A stretch of DNA of 64,000 nucleotides, taken from Gimesia chilikensis (lineage in GTDB: Bacteria > Planctomycetota > Planctomycetia > Planctomycetales > Planctomycetaceae). The notes beneath the pieces are model-generated. The model was not told the origin of the DNA and did no database searches. It saw only the letters and a program-made list of their open reading frames with translations. Positions 46,788 to 57,589 of this stretch are shown here, one piece after another (the stretch's first letter is position 1; each line of letters starts with the position of its first letter). A program made the translations under genes and the position numbers. The stretch spans positions 2,651,748 through 2,715,747 of the forward strand of contig NZ_CP036266.1 in NCBI RefSeq assembly GCF_007744075.1. The letters are read 5' to 3'.

Positions 46788-48227
46788 TCAGGTGGTCCGG
46801 ATGACCAGTGTATTTCCTGCGGGCCCGGGAGCGGCAGCTGCTTTTTTGGCCGGCTTCTCTTCTTTGGCTTCTGGTTTCTTTTCAGCTTTTTTGTCGGCAT
46901 CCTTGTCAGCTGGTTTATTTTTACCGCTCAGCTGTTCCTTGATGTAGTCCATCGCCAGGTCCAGCTGCTTGTCTTTGAATTCGGTATCCAGTTTAGCAGT
47001 GTGATCCAGAATATCCCGTTTGCGGCGGTATTCGCCCAGCGCTTCGAGCTCATCATCGGTCAGTCGCAGGCGATAACCTTCGTCCGGAGTCACTCCCCAG
47101 ACATCGGTATCTTTGGCTCCAGGGAAACGGTGAATGTTTTTCCCACTGGGACGATGGTAGCTGGCGGTAGTCAATTTCAGAGCACTGTCGCCTTCTTCAA
47201 GTTCGATGACGTTCTGAACGCTACCTTTACCCCAGGTACGCTCACCAATGATCACAGCACGTTTGTGGTCCTGCAGACAGGCCGATACGATTTCACTGGC
47301 GGAGGCAGAATAGCGATTCACCAGAATCGCCATTGGAAAGTCTTTGAAAGTTCCCTTAGAGGTGGCTTCCCATTTTCGGTTCCGGCTGTTGCGGCCTTCC
47401 GTGCTGACAATTTTACCGGACTCGATGAACATGTCCGAGATTTCAGTCGCCTGCGAAAGCAGACCGCCCGGATTGAAACGCAGGTCGAGGATCAGTCCTT
47501 TCATGCCCTGCTTGCGCAGATCTTCGATGGCAGACCGCAGTTCTTCTGCACTATGACGGCTGAAGTGAGTCAGTCTGATGTAACCAATTTTGGCTTTCTT
47601 GTCATACATATAATCCCAGGCATCATCGTCTTTGTAGGTATCCCCCAGGACAGTGGCGACATGAATGATTTCCCGTTCTACTGTCACGGGAATTACTTTG
47701 TCGGTGCCTTTATGAATTACGGACATCTTCACCTTTTCCCCTTCGCGACCTTTGAGAATTTTGATCGCCTGGGAAAGTGTGAAACCCTTGGTGGACTTGC
47801 CTTCAATCGAATCGATGATGTCGCCGGCCCGAATCCCGGCTTTGTAAGCGGGGGTGCCAGGCAGCGGAGTCATCACGGTCAGTCGGTTGTTCTGGTCGTC
47901 TATGTGCACCTGGATGCCGATCCCGCCGAACTCCTGCTCGACTACCTGATTGAAGCGGGAGAGATCATCGGGGCTGATGTAGCTGGAGTACTGATCCAGT
48001 TCCTGAACCATACCTCGAATGGCCGCTTCGAGGAGCACCCTGCGGTCAATGTCTTTCACATAATTACGTTCAATCTGCTCGTAAGTGTCTGCAAACAGCT
48101 TCATCATCTGGTAGTAATCTTCGTCCTTTTCCTTCTCTTTTTCATCTGCGTAAGAGAGGGACTGGAAAGGGGACGAGACCATCAGAGCAAGTAAGAGGCA
48201 CAAACTGATCAAGCGGAATTTTGGCAT
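46788..48227 (-). CDS. S41-family C-terminal processing peptidase
   Basis: 479 residues from ATG 48227 (AAGGAA upstream); an upstream start at 48257 would precede the signal peptide. Signal peptide to about 27, a Tyr/Glu-rich N-terminal domain with [15 protein letters not shown], a PDZ domain at about 95-170 ([32 protein letters not shown]), and the peptidase core. Catalytic Ser is in [13 protein letters not shown] (about 306) and Lys in [11 protein letters not shown] (about 331), the 25-residue spacing of Ctp enzymes. A Lys/Glu/Pro/Ala tail ends the protein. It trims or degrades periplasmic proteins. Separate gene from tsaD (107 bp gap). Confidence 0.93.
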   Translation of the reverse strand: MPKFRLISLCLLLALMVSSPFQSLSYADEKEKEKDEDYYQMMKLFADTYEQIERNYVKDIDRRVLLEAAIRGMVQELDQYSSYISPDDLSRFNQVVEQEFGGIGIQVHIDDQNNRLTVMTPLPGTPAYKAGIRAGDIIDSIEGKSTKGFTLSQAIKILKGREGEKVKMSVIHKGTDKVIPVTVEREIIHVATVLGDTYKDDDAWDYMYDKKAKIGYIRLTHFSRHSAEELRSAIEDLRKQGMKGLILDLRFNPGGLLSQATEISDMFIESGKIVSTEGRNSRNRKWEATSKGTFKDFPMAILVNRYSASASEIVSACLQDHKRAVIIGERTWGKGSVQNVIELEEGDSALKLTTASYHRPSGKNIHRFPGAKDTDVWGVTPDEGYRLRLTDDELEALGEYRRKRDILDHTAKLDTEFKDKQLDLAMDYIKEQLSGKNKPADKDADKKAEKKPEAKEEKPAKKAAAAPGPAGNTLVIRTT

Positions 48228-48484
48228 GGACGATTCCTTATGAGAATTACAGAACACAACTCAAACCGGGCAGAAATAAAGATTTCAGGAATGGGGAATG
48301 TGTTTTGTCGGGTGTCGTAACGCGGCGGATCTTTATTTGCTTCTCTATTAGTGTAGGCGATCTGGAAACCAGTGGCAAGATTTGCTCTGGATACATTGCC
48401 CCGAAAACCTTATTCCACGGGAAAACCGACTGAAATTGAATTCTGGAGTTCAGCAGGATACATTGCAGGGGAAATCTCTGTGAA

Positions 48485-51400
48485 ATGAAAGCTTGTTTCC
48501 ACCAGGCAACTCCGATGCAACCCGAAGTACAAATCCTGACAGGAACCGCTGGTTCCGGCAAAACAGACCATCTGCTGGATGAGTACCGGCGTGCACTGCA
48601 GGCAGGGCTGGAACGTCAGCGTCCCGGAGCCACGCTCTGGCTTTCCCCCACAATACGTTCCCGTCGGCAGGTGCTTGACCGTCTGCCGGGACCACAACTC
48701 CCCATCTGTTTTGCTCCGAATGTTTATACGTTTGAGGCTTTTGCCGAGACCATACTGAAGTCGCTGGACGAACCGGTACAGACGCTGCCCGAGATCTCCA
48801 AAAGGTATCTGTTGCGGAGCATCGTGGATGACCTGATCGCCGCTGGACAGATTCATTATTTCAGTTCGATCGCTGGTTCATCCGGATTTCTGGATCTGAT
48901 TTCGAGTTTTATTTCAGAACTGAAACGGGAGGAAATCTGGCCGGAGGAATTCTCGACAGCCTGTGACCGTATCGGATCCGATTCCGAGCAGAAAGACCGG
49001 GAACTTGCCCAGATTTACAACCGATACCAGGTCGCATTACACGAAATGCGGCGATACGATTCGGAAGGGCGTTTCTGGTCCGCACGCACCGCCTTACAGG
49101 ACGGAATGTGGGGCCCGTTTGGCGAATTCGATCTGATTGTCCTGGACGGCTTTGCCGATTTCACGCACACGCAGTATGAAATTCTGGAAGTGCTGGCGAC
49201 ACGCACAGCAAAGCTCTGTATTTCACTTCCGCTGGAACAGGAATCGCGGCGAGGCGACCTGTTCGCCAAATCGGTGACCGCCCGTCGGATTCTGGAAGAA
49301 CGTTTGCCAGGCCGGATCAGTGTCGTCTCTTTTGACCAGCCCGAAGCAGGAAACGCCCGGAATCAGATCAGTCAGCAACTGTTTGCGAATCCGCGAGAGA
49401 TCGTTCCTTTTCAGGAAACGGGGCAACTTAAAGTGCTCGCGGTCGCCGGTCAGCGAAATGAACTCGAGGTGCTGGCCGGGGAAATCAAAGGGCTGTTGAG
49501 GCAGGGAGTGTTACCAGAAGAGATCACGCTCGCATTCCGCTCCACACTGGAATATGGTGACCTGATCGACGAAACCCTGAAAGCGGCAGGGATTCCCTAT
49601 TTTGTAGGACAGGAGCAGGCGTTCTCCCGTTTTCCCATCGTGCGGACCATCTTTGCCTTCCTGCAACTCGAAATTGAAAACTGGTCGTTTGACAGCCTGA
49701 TGTCAGTCCTGGATTCGAGTTACTTTGCTCCTCAATGGCCCGAGTATCAGGGGGGAGCCGCAGTTCGTGCGTTGTCCCGCGTGCTGAGGCAGCTCAAAAT
49801 TGACTCCGGTAAAGTGGATTTAATCCATGCTCTGGAAAATGAAAGTCGCAAAGCGGTGGAGCTCAGTGCCCGTTTTCCCGACCGTCCCGAGCGTAAAGCT
49901 GCCGCCCGCGAATTGAATACGGCTTTGAAGCTGGCGCAACGACTTCACCGGGAAACCCAGCGGCTGGAAGGTCGGGAACTGTTTGTCACCTGGATCGAAA
50001 TCCTGATTTCCATCGCCAATGAATTTGGTCTGCCAGCAACCTGGGCCGACGTGGATCCGGAACTTGATCCACTGGCAAAACGTGACAAGCAGGTCTGGGA
50101 ACGATTTCAGCAGTTACTGTTTCATGCGGTTGCTGAGGTCGAACGGATTGAACAGTTTCATCAGAAAGAAGCTCAGCCCCTGGACCTGTCCGGATTTCGC
50201 AGCCTGCTGCTGGACCTGCTCGAACAACAGACGATCTCTCTACAGCCGGAGGAAACGGGCCGGGTTAAAGTACTCGATGCATCGCAGCTGAGAAACTTAA
50301 ACATCCCCTATCTACTGGTAGGCGGCTTGAGTGAAGCCAGTTTCCCGCGGGGACATCGCGAAGACTGCCTGTACGGTGAAAAAGACCGAGGTGAATTGAA
50401 CCAGCAGGGGCTTTCACTCAAGCTGCATGCGAACCAGCAGCAGGAAGAAATGCTGCTCTTCTACGAGGTAATGACGCGGTTCACCCGGAAGCTGATTCTC
50501 AGTTATCCGGCAATCAGCGCCACGGGGCAGCCGCTGTTTCCCAGTCCCTATCTGACCACTCTGATTGATCTGTTTGATCCTCTAACTCTGCAGGTACAAC
50601 AGGCGGGGGAGCTCAACCCGCTACCACGTCCCGAGCAGACTCTCTCCCGTCGCGACTTGAGAGTACTGGCCATTGATCAGCTGAAACATAACCGGCCGGG
50701 GGTCTTTCTGAATGCAGTCCAGGATCCGGAATTACAGGCAACGATCAGGAATATTCTCGCGGCCACCGAAATGGCGGTAGCACGCTTTGAACAACCGGGC
50801 TTTACGGAATTTGAAGGCATACTGACATCCCCCGCCAGTCGACGGGCCATTCATGCACGTTTCCCCACGGAATATGAATTCAGCACCACCCAGCTTGAAC
50901 TGTATCTGGCCTGTCCTTACCAGTTCTTTGCCCAGAGTGTGCTGGGCATTGAAGTCCCCGAGCCGCCCGAGCTGCGGACCAACTACCTGGAACGCGGGAT
51001 CCATGTGCACAGCATTCTGACCAGGCTGATTGAGCAGCTGCAGGAGCAGGGGGGGCGCGACCAGTTGTACTCGGCCGAGCAGGTCGAGCAACTATTCCAT
51101 GAACTGCTGGAGCAGCGGATCTCCGAGAATTTTGTGGGAACTCGACTGCAGCAGGTGTTAACCAGAATTGAGAAACAGATCCTGGAAGACTGGGGCAGCT
51201 TTTTTGCCGAGCAGTCTGAGTCCTATGCCCGACTGTTTGTAGAACTCTGGGATCGTGTTCCGGCCGTGGTCGGCAGGGAGGTTCCCTTTGGTGAGGTACC
51301 TGGAGAACCCGATCCAAATCAACGGCGGTACCAATACCTGACACTCGGCGAAGGCGCGAGAGAAACCCGCATACGTGGTCAGATCGACCGGATCGATGTG

Positions 51401-51889
51401 GGCAGTATCAAGGGACAGAAATACTTCAACATCATCGATTACAAAACGGGGCGGTCGGTACCCTCAGCGAAGGAGATTCGCTCCGGAAAAAAACTGCAGC
51501 TGGCCTTGTATCTCATCGCGGCCCGGCGGCTGGAAATGATCGACGCAGATGCCGAACCGTTTCACCTGGGATACTGGAAGATCCAGGAGACCGGATTCGT
51601 GATGCCCCTGCATTCCTACCGTCGAAAGCAGATCGACCCTCTGTCTGGAGAAGACCTGGAACTTCTGGAAACCACCTTGGATGGACTGGTTCCACACCTG
51701 GCAGACCTGATTCGGCAGGGGATCTTTCCTGTGCAGGTTGATCCCGGGGTGGCGCACCTGGATCCGGCGTTTCAGTCAGTTTGTCGGATATCGCAGGTGG
51801 AAAGCTATCGTGAGAGTCTCGGTAAGGAGATTGACCTGCTTCACGTCCCGGGCCCCGATGACGAGTCCGATTCAACAGAGGAAGCCTGA
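48485..51889 (+). CDS. addB: AddB/RexB-like nuclease subunit of double-strand-break repair helicase-nuclease
   Basis: 1134 residues. Walker A LTGTAGSGKTDHLL at about 16-29, a UvrD-like but degenerate helicase body, and a C-terminal PD-(D/E)xK nuclease: YFNIIDYKTGRSVPS at about 980 with LQLALYLIA. With AddA it resects DNA ends for RecA. AddB usually holds a 4Fe-4S cluster by one Cys before and three in the last 30 residues of the nuclease domain. Here ACPYQFF and SVCRIS remain but two of the last three positions are not Cys, so the cluster is probably absent. The stop lies 8 bp before addA. Start ATG 48485; ATG 48515 is possible. Confidence 0.85.
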   Translation: MKACFHQATPMQPEVQILTGTAGSGKTDHLLDEYRRALQAGLERQRPGATLWLSPTIRSRRQVLDRLPGPQLPICFAPNVYTFEAFAETILKSLDEPVQTLPEISKRYLLRSIVDDLIAAGQIHYFSSIAGSSGFLDLISSFISELKREEIWPEEFSTACDRIGSDSEQKDRELAQIYNRYQVALHEMRRYDSEGRFWSARTALQDGMWGPFGEFDLIVLDGFADFTHTQYEILEVLATRTAKLCISLPLEQESRRGDLFAKSVTARRILEERLPGRISVVSFDQPEAGNARNQISQQLFANPREIVPFQETGQLKVLAVAGQRNELEVLAGEIKGLLRQGVLPEEITLAFRSTLEYGDLIDETLKAAGIPYFVGQEQAFSRFPIVRTIFAFLQLEIENWSFDSLMSVLDSSYFAPQWPEYQGGAAVRALSRVLRQLKIDSGKVDLIHALENESRKAVELSARFPDRPERKAAARELNTALKLAQRLHRETQRLEGRELFVTWIEILISIANEFGLPATWADVDPELDPLAKRDKQVWERFQQLLFHAVAEVERIEQFHQKEAQPLDLSGFRSLLLDLLEQQTISLQPEETGRVKVLDASQLRNLNIPYLLVGGLSEASFPRGHREDCLYGEKDRGELNQQGLSLKLHANQQQEEMLLFYEVMTRFTRKLILSYPAISATGQPLFPSPYLTTLIDLFDPLTLQVQQAGELNPLPRPEQTLSRRDLRVLAIDQLKHNRPGVFLNAVQDPELQATIRNILAATEMAVARFEQPGFTEFEGILTSPASRRAIHARFPTEYEFSTTQLELYLACPYQFFAQSVLGIEVPEPPELRTNYLERGIHVHSILTRLIEQLQEQGGRDQLYSAEQVEQLFHELLEQRISENFVGTRLQQVLTRIEKQILEDWGSFFAEQSESYARLFVELWDRVPAVVGREVPFGEVPGEPDPNQRRYQYLTLGEGARETRIRGQIDRIDVGSIKGQKYFNIIDYKTGRSVPSAKEIRSGKKLQLALYLIAARRLEMIDADAEPFHLGYWKIQETGFVMPLHSYRRKQIDPLSGEDLELLETTLDGLVPHLADLIRQGIFPVQVDPGVAHLDPAFQSVCRISQVESYRESLGKEIDLLHVPGPDDESDSTEEA

Positions 51890-51897
51890 CACAGATC

Positions 51898-54800
51898 ATG
51901 TCGCAACAACCCACCTACACCGAGCAGCAGGCAGCAGCGATCTATCCGCGTGATGTCTCGATCGCGCTCTCTGCGGGAGCCGGTTGTGGTAAGACGTTTG
52001 TTCTGACACAGCGGTTTCTCAAGTTAATCGAGCCCGGCAGTCCTCCCGATCGATTGAGCCATATCGTCGCAATTACCTTCACCGAACGGGCGGCCCGTGA
52101 GATGCGGGATCGGGTTCGTGAAACCTGTCTGGAGCAACTCCGCAGTTGTCCCCCGGAAGAAGTCGGACACTGGCAGACGGTTATCAGGGGGCTGGACTCT
52201 GCGCGGATCAGCACGATTCACTCTTTCTGCACATCGATCCTGCGGACTCATGCTGTCAGTGCCCGTCTCGATCCCCACTTCGGGCTTCTGGAACAGGGAA
52301 CCAGTGACGCCTTCTTACGAAAGGTGGTCCGCGAAGCGATACACGATCTGTTACAGGAGGAAGACGAAGACTGCCTGGAACTGGTTTACCGCTATGGCTT
52401 GGAACGAACTTATGAACTGTTCATCTCCCTGGTGCCTCAGCAGTTTCGGATCGAATTCGACCAGTTTTCAGATCTGTCAGAGGAACAGCTGGCAGGCCGT
52501 ATGCGGAAATTCTGGGTGGATTCTTATATTCCCATGCAACTGGCGGAAATCGCGAATGCGGAAAGCACCCGGTTTTTGCTCAGACTGATATCGGCCCAGG
52601 ATCCCGTGAATAAGAAGATGCGGGACCGGTTTCAGGTCCTCACATCGCGACTTCCCGAATTACTGGAAGGAGCAGAACACAACCGTGCGGTTCTGCTGGG
52701 GACTTTGATTGAACACGCCAAAGTACAGGGCGCAGGGACGAAGAAAGACTGGGACGACCTGGAAGTCTATGAGCAGATTAAAGACGGGTTTACCGAGCTC
52801 AGAAAATCGCTCACGAAGGTTTATGAAATTCTCTCACCCGATCCGGCTGCCTTTTTACAGGCGGCTGAATATAGTCTGCGAGTCTTAAGAGTCGCAGAGT
52901 TCGTTGCCGGTCGATACCAGGAGAGTAAAGCAGAAAAAGGTCTGCTGGACTTTGACGACCTGCTGCTAAAGACCCGTGATCTGTTTCGGCGCGATCCACA
53001 GGCAAAGCAGAGGGCGGCAGCGGGAATCGAGTTCCTGATGGTGGATGAGTTTCAGGATACAGACCCCGTTCAGAGTGAAATCGTGCGTGCCTTATGTGGA
53101 AAAGATCTGCTCACAGGTAAGCTCTTCCTGGTGGGGGATGCGAAGCAGTCGATTTACCGTTTCAGACGCGCGGATCCCGAAGTCTTTCATCAGCTGCGTC
53201 AGGAGATTCCTGAGCAGGGACGTTTGCCGCTGAGCGTCAATTTCCGCAGTCAACCAGCCATTTTAAATTTCACCAACTGCCTGTTTGCCTCTGCAATGGA
53301 GCAGTATTATGAGCCGTTGACTCCCTTTGACGGGGAACAGCACTCTCCGACGCCGGCAATCGAATTTCTGTTCGCTGCTCCCGACGATCCGGAGATCAAG
53401 GGGGCCGAGGCACTCCGCGAGACGGAAGCGGACTGGATCGCAGCCCGGGTACGCCAGCTGCTGGAAGACGAGACTCCGCGGATCTGGGCCAAAAACCGTC
53501 AGACGGGCCAGCGCGAACTGAGACGCGTGGAGCCGGGGGATATCTGTATTCTGTTTCGGGCTCTGTCGAATGTGGCCCTGTATGAGAAAGCATTTCAGCA
53601 GCAGGATCTGGACTATTACCTGGTTGGCGGACGCGCGTTTTACGCGCAGCAGGAAATCTACGATCTGAGTAATCTGTGCCAGTACCTGGATAACGCCGAT
53701 GATGAACTGAGTCTCCTGGGCGTTTTGCGTTCTCCTTTCTTCAGTCTGTCTGATGATACGCTGTATACAATTGTAAGACACGCAGACAGTCTAACTCGTG
53801 CGATACAGGTCAAGCCGCCCGAAGAGCTCCGGCCTGAGCAGCACCGCCAGGTGCGTTATGCCCAAAGCGTGCTGCAGGAACTGAGAGCAAAAAAAGATCG
53901 TCTCTCACTGGTGGAACTGTTGAATCTGGCCCTGGAGCGAACCGGCTATGATGCCGCTTTGATGAACGAGTTTCTGGGAGACCGCAAGCTGGCTAACCTG
54001 AGGAAGCTGATTGAGCTGGCTCGTAATTTTGAAGGGACCGGCCTGTTTACGCTGAAAGATTTCGTGCAGCGAATTCGTGATTCCATTCTGGAAGAGAGCA
54101 AAGAAGAACTGGCGGCGACATTACCTGAAACCAGTGACGTCGTCCGCCTGATGACGATCCACCAGTCAAAAGGTCTGGAATTCCCCGTAGTGATTCTGGC
54201 TGACATGGACCGTAAACCCGCACCGGGAGGAAGCGCTCCCTTTCTGCATCCGGAATGGGGAGGCTTGCTCAACCTGCCCGCCGAACGGGGAACGACTCCG
54301 GACAATTTTGCTTTTAAAATGCACCGGGGACTGGAACAGCGGGCCGACGAGGAAGAGACCGTGCGTCTGCTCTACGTTGCTGTAACCCGGGCTGCAGATT
54401 ATCTGATTCTGTCTGCAGGCTTACCGTATGATCGCAAAATTGAATCACCCTGGATGAAGCTGCTGGCCCGGCATTTTGATCTTACCACAGGCGCCCCCGC
54501 AATCGATCCCTATCTGGGTAAACTGACGCTGGGCGATGTTGCCCCCGACCAGATTCCCGCGATTCGTGTTCATCACGAGATGCCTCAGCCGCTCACGCGA
54601 CCGGAGAAGAAACAGCGAGAATTGAAACCCAGTCAGTTCGTCGCCGCGCTGGAGCAGGGGGCTCCCGAACCATTTCCGGAATCTTATGGCGTGATTGCTC
54701 CACGACCGGGGACGCTGTCGCATGTGAGTGTTTCTCAACTGGAAGTGATTGACGCCGAACTGCAACACCTGCTGGAACCGGAAGTGGACCAGGTGCCGTT

Positions 54801-55419
54801 AAACGAGGTGCTGTCGGCGGACGAGGCGACGCAACTGGGAACAATCACACACGCAGTCATCGAACGGCTGGAACCAGAGAAGCCCGAACAGGCACCGCGG
54901 ATCGTCGCTGCCGTCCTCGCAGAACAACCACCGCAGGTACGGGAGAAACTGCAACCACTGGTAGAACGCCAGATATCCGCCTGGTATGCCTCGGAGTTGT
55001 GTCAGACTCTGAAACAGACGCGGGTCCATTATCGCGAACTCGATTTTCTGTTGCACTGGCCCCCCGGAGCTGAGGCGGACAACGATCAGGCGGTGACAGT
55101 CACAGGCAGCATTGATGCGCTCGTTCAAACCAAGTCTGGGGACTGGATGCTGTTTGACTATAAAACCGGTTCCCGAATGGCACGAATGAGTGCCGAACAG
55201 CTGATCCTAGAGTATGAATTCCAATTAGGAGTCTATACACTGGCCGTAGAACAGCTACTGGGGGCCAGACCCGCTTCTATTGGTCTGGCAGTCGTTCAGG
55301 ACTCCGTGCGGTATATCGAATGTGATCTGGACGCGGGCCGGCTGGAGCAGATCTCCCGCCGGTTGACACAGGCTGTTTCCAGTTTGCTTCAACCTTCAGC
55401 AGCGGCAGAAAGTCGTTAA
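51898..55419 (+). CDS. addA: AddA-like helicase-nuclease (UvrD/RecB superfamily)
   Basis: 1173 residues. SF1A helicase motifs in order: Q-motif region YTEQQAAAIYP, Walker A SAGAGCGKTFVL, Ia AITFTERAAREMRDR, ISTIHSFC, Walker B LMVDEFQDTDPVQ, III LVGDAKQSIYRFRRADPE, IV VNFRSQPAIL, V MTIHQSKGLEFPVV and VI LYVAVTRAADYL. The C-terminal RecB-type nuclease carries LFDYKTGSRMARM near 1085 and QLGVYTLAVEQL. Translated with addB; together they make the AddAB complex that processes double-strand breaks. Confidence 0.92.
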   Translation: MSQQPTYTEQQAAAIYPRDVSIALSAGAGCGKTFVLTQRFLKLIEPGSPPDRLSHIVAITFTERAAREMRDRVRETCLEQLRSCPPEEVGHWQTVIRGLDSARISTIHSFCTSILRTHAVSARLDPHFGLLEQGTSDAFLRKVVREAIHDLLQEEDEDCLELVYRYGLERTYELFISLVPQQFRIEFDQFSDLSEEQLAGRMRKFWVDSYIPMQLAEIANAESTRFLLRLISAQDPVNKKMRDRFQVLTSRLPELLEGAEHNRAVLLGTLIEHAKVQGAGTKKDWDDLEVYEQIKDGFTELRKSLTKVYEILSPDPAAFLQAAEYSLRVLRVAEFVAGRYQESKAEKGLLDFDDLLLKTRDLFRRDPQAKQRAAAGIEFLMVDEFQDTDPVQSEIVRALCGKDLLTGKLFLVGDAKQSIYRFRRADPEVFHQLRQEIPEQGRLPLSVNFRSQPAILNFTNCLFASAMEQYYEPLTPFDGEQHSPTPAIEFLFAAPDDPEIKGAEALRETEADWIAARVRQLLEDETPRIWAKNRQTGQRELRRVEPGDICILFRALSNVALYEKAFQQQDLDYYLVGGRAFYAQQEIYDLSNLCQYLDNADDELSLLGVLRSPFFSLSDDTLYTIVRHADSLTRAIQVKPPEELRPEQHRQVRYAQSVLQELRAKKDRLSLVELLNLALERTGYDAALMNEFLGDRKLANLRKLIELARNFEGTGLFTLKDFVQRIRDSILEESKEELAATLPETSDVVRLMTIHQSKGLEFPVVILADMDRKPAPGGSAPFLHPEWGGLLNLPAERGTTPDNFAFKMHRGLEQRADEEETVRLLYVAVTRAADYLILSAGLPYDRKIESPWMKLLARHFDLTTGAPAIDPYLGKLTLGDVAPDQIPAIRVHHEMPQPLTRPEKKQRELKPSQFVAALEQGAPEPFPESYGVIAPRPGTLSHVSVSQLEVIDAELQHLLEPEVDQVPLNEVLSADEATQLGTITHAVIERLEPEKPEQAPRIVAAVLAEQPPQVREKLQPLVERQISAWYASELCQTLKQTRVHYRELDFLLHWPPGAEADNDQAVTVTGSIDALVQTKSGDWMLFDYKTGSRMARMSAEQLILEYEFQLGVYTLAVEQLLGARPASIGLAVVQDSVRYIECDLDAGRLEQISRRLTQAVSSLLQPSAAAESR

Positions 55420-55427
55420 CCAGTTCC

Positions 55428-56600
55428 ATGTCCAGCGAGTCCCACTCTGAGCTTGAATGTTTCAGGCAGTTACAGCAGTCCCCGGAAATCTTTGAGCTGA
55501 TCGCCTCCCACTCTGGGACCGAATTTCAGTTACAGAAACAACTGCGCGAACAGTATCCCGAAGATGTTGTGCGTGCCGCTTTGACGCTGGCAGAACTGCG
55601 GATGCGCGGGCGGGCCAAGTTCTCTCGCGCGGATCAGATGTGGTTCGACAGAAAGAGCCTGGAACAGGCCACGCCCGAAGCGGTTTCGAATTACAAAGCA
55701 GCGCGGTTTTCCGGTTCTGTCTATGATTTCTGTTGTGGAATGGGCGGGGATCTGGTCGCCCTGGCGCAACATGCCCGGGTAACGGGGGTTGATCTGGAAC
55801 CGGTTCTGTGCCAGTTTGCCCGCTGGAACAGTGAAGTCTATGAGGTGGTGGACCGCGTGACTGTGGTCAATCAGCCTCTGGAAGAGGTGAAAGATCGGGA
55901 GGGACTGCTGCATATTGATCCGGATCGTAGACCCCACTCCGGTGGGAAAGTGATCCGCATTGAAGATTATCGACCCGATCTCGAAACATTGCTGGGGCTG
56001 ATCCAGGAATTTGCCGGCGGGGCCATCAAGCTCAGCCCCGCCAGTAATTTTGCCGGAAAATTTCCCGGGAGCGAGACCGAACTGATCAGCCTGAATGGGG
56101 AGTGTAAAGAAGCAACCGTCTGGTTTGGCACTCTGGCAGGAGAATCGGAATTTCGGGCTACCGCGATTTCAAAATCAGGTGAGGTCGCTACTATCGCCGG
56201 TCATCCGATGGATGCGTTTTGCAGCGTCACTCCACCGGGGGGATATCTGTATGATCCCGATCCGGCAGTCGTCCGCTCCGGCCTCCTGGATGTGGCAGCG
56301 GCGGAATGTGATTTGAACCGTCTTGATGCGGAAGAAGAATATCTCACATCTTCCGAACCGGTAGACTCTCCCTTTTTCAGACGCTTCCGGATTCTGGCGG
56401 AACTGTCGAATCAGGATCGTGACCTGAAAAAGTATTTTCGCTCAGCCGACTTTGGCCAACTGGAAATTAAATGCCGCAGGATTCCTGTTCCCATCGAAGC
56501 ACTCCGCCGCAAGTTGTCACTTAAAGGCAAAGGGGCAGGTGTTCTGGTGATTGCCCGACTGGATGGCAAATCTCGGGCTCTGGTCTGCGAACGAGAGTAG
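55428..56600 (+). CDS. Class I SAM-dependent methyltransferase with THUMP-like C-terminus
   Basis: 390 residues, 8 bp after addA and so in its operon. The N-terminal helical part is followed by the SAM motif VYDFCCGMGGDLVALAQHARVTGVDLE (about 100-125), and the tail RRIPVPIEALRRKLSLKGKG...VLVIARLDGK resembles the THUMP-like domain of a conserved methyltransferase family of unknown target, likely RNA. Between them, DPDRRPHSGGKVIRIEDYRPD and IKLSPASNF fit the family. No direct mechanistic link with AddAB is apparent. Confidence 0.78.
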   Translation: MSSESHSELECFRQLQQSPEIFELIASHSGTEFQLQKQLREQYPEDVVRAALTLAELRMRGRAKFSRADQMWFDRKSLEQATPEAVSNYKAARFSGSVYDFCCGMGGDLVALAQHARVTGVDLEPVLCQFARWNSEVYEVVDRVTVVNQPLEEVKDREGLLHIDPDRRPHSGGKVIRIEDYRPDLETLLGLIQEFAGGAIKLSPASNFAGKFPGSETELISLNGECKEATVWFGTLAGESEFRATAISKSGEVATIAGHPMDAFCSVTPPGGYLYDPDPAVVRSGLLDVAAAECDLNRLDAEEEYLTSSEPVDSPFFRRFRILAELSNQDRDLKKYFRSADFGQLEIKCRRIPVPIEALRRKLSLKGKGAGVLVIARLDGKSRALVCERE

Positions 56601-56633
56601 GTTCGGACAAGCTTCTGAGCGTGTGACGCGCAT

Positions 56634-56663
56634 AAAAAAACGAGAGCCGGTGAAAGGCTCTCG
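56634..56663 (-). terminator. Bidirectional-type terminator between convergent genes
   Basis: 8-bp stem CGAGAGCC with GGCTCTCG (56641-56648, 56656-56663), 7-base loop, followed on the minus strand by seven T. It ends the 57195 gene transcript and possibly the addAB operon from the other side. Confidence 0.8.
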
Positions 56664-56691
56664 TTGTATTCTGATTGCGTCGTTGTTCAGC

Positions 56692-57195
56692 TTACTGTGC
56701 CTGACGGAACTGGAACCGGTCCATCGGCAGCAACTGCTGCGGCGCAGAAGGGGCATTGTTGAACACGAACGAGAAGGCGTAGCAGATCACCATCCCGGAG
56801 GACATTTCTGCAACATACAGTCCGCCGTCGGCGAACTGGGCACGTCCCTGGGCGGGTAAATTCACATCACCGGAAACAATCACGTAATGTGGTTTTGCTG
56901 TCGGATCGACGTTGAAGTCAGCGGCCAGATTCCGGAAATAAGCATGAGTGAACTTTCCAGAGCGAGAGTTCAAAACTGCTCCCTGCAGACGTCCGGTGAG
57001 GAAGTCGAGGACGAAAACGCCTTCCGCGTTACCGTTGCGTGTGGGGACGGTTGTGATTGCGAAGCGATCCCCATCCCGGTCAGTCGCGACGGCCATGGCT
57101 GGCTCATGCGGCCAGAAATAGGACATGCACAGGCCACAGATAACTCCAACCGTCAGCCACAGAAAGCGACGTTCCCCGTATTGTTTCTTAACCAC
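56692..57195 (-). CDS. Secreted/anchored hypothetical protein
   Basis: 167 residues. N-terminal signal or anchor (RRFLWLTVGVICGLCMSYF), then a beta-rich domain with VATDRDGDRFAITTVPTRNG, EGVFVLDFLTGRLQGAVLN and HYVIVSGDVNLPAQG. No catalytic motif. The style is of a small conserved planctomycete family; function unknown. Monocistronic, with its own terminator. Confidence 0.65.
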   Translation of the reverse strand: MVKKQYGERRFLWLTVGVICGLCMSYFWPHEPAMAVATDRDGDRFAITTVPTRNGNAEGVFVLDFLTGRLQGAVLNSRSGKFTHAYFRNLAADFNVDPTAKPHYVIVSGDVNLPAQGRAQFADGGLYVAEMSSGMVICYAFSFVFNNAPSAPQQLLPMDRFQFRQAQ

Positions 57196-57589
57196 AATTG
57201 CCTCCCCATGTGTGTTTGAACTCGGGATTCCGGTGCAGCCCGACGCACGAGTCCCTCATTAAATGCAAAAACAGGAACCAGACTATTCGGCGTACCGACT
57301 GTTCTGGTCTGAACTAAATACAGTTATCTGAAATTGTATCCAAGAGTCCCGCATTCTGCCAGACATGATTGCTGTGAAAGCTGAGATGGAAACGGGATGT
57401 GAATTTACGGGGTCTGGCTTGAAAATACGCCCTGAAAATCACTTTGGTTGTAATTCCGAACCGTCAAAAGTATGCTGCTTTGTACGTAGCTGGTCAGTTC
57501 GACTGGTGGGATTCAACATTTCGCAGCTCAACTCTAACTCGTCTTATTGCACGGGTCTGGAATGAATCAACAAGGGGAGGAATGCTTCA
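57196..57589. other. Intergenic region
   Basis: 394 bp upstream of two divergent genes. No gene. GGGGAGG lies 13 bp before 57590. Confidence 0.5.

Noticed and set aside
47001..48194. Plus-strand open frame of 397 codons
   Set aside because: Antisense to the S41 peptidase gene, which has complete PDZ and catalytic motifs.
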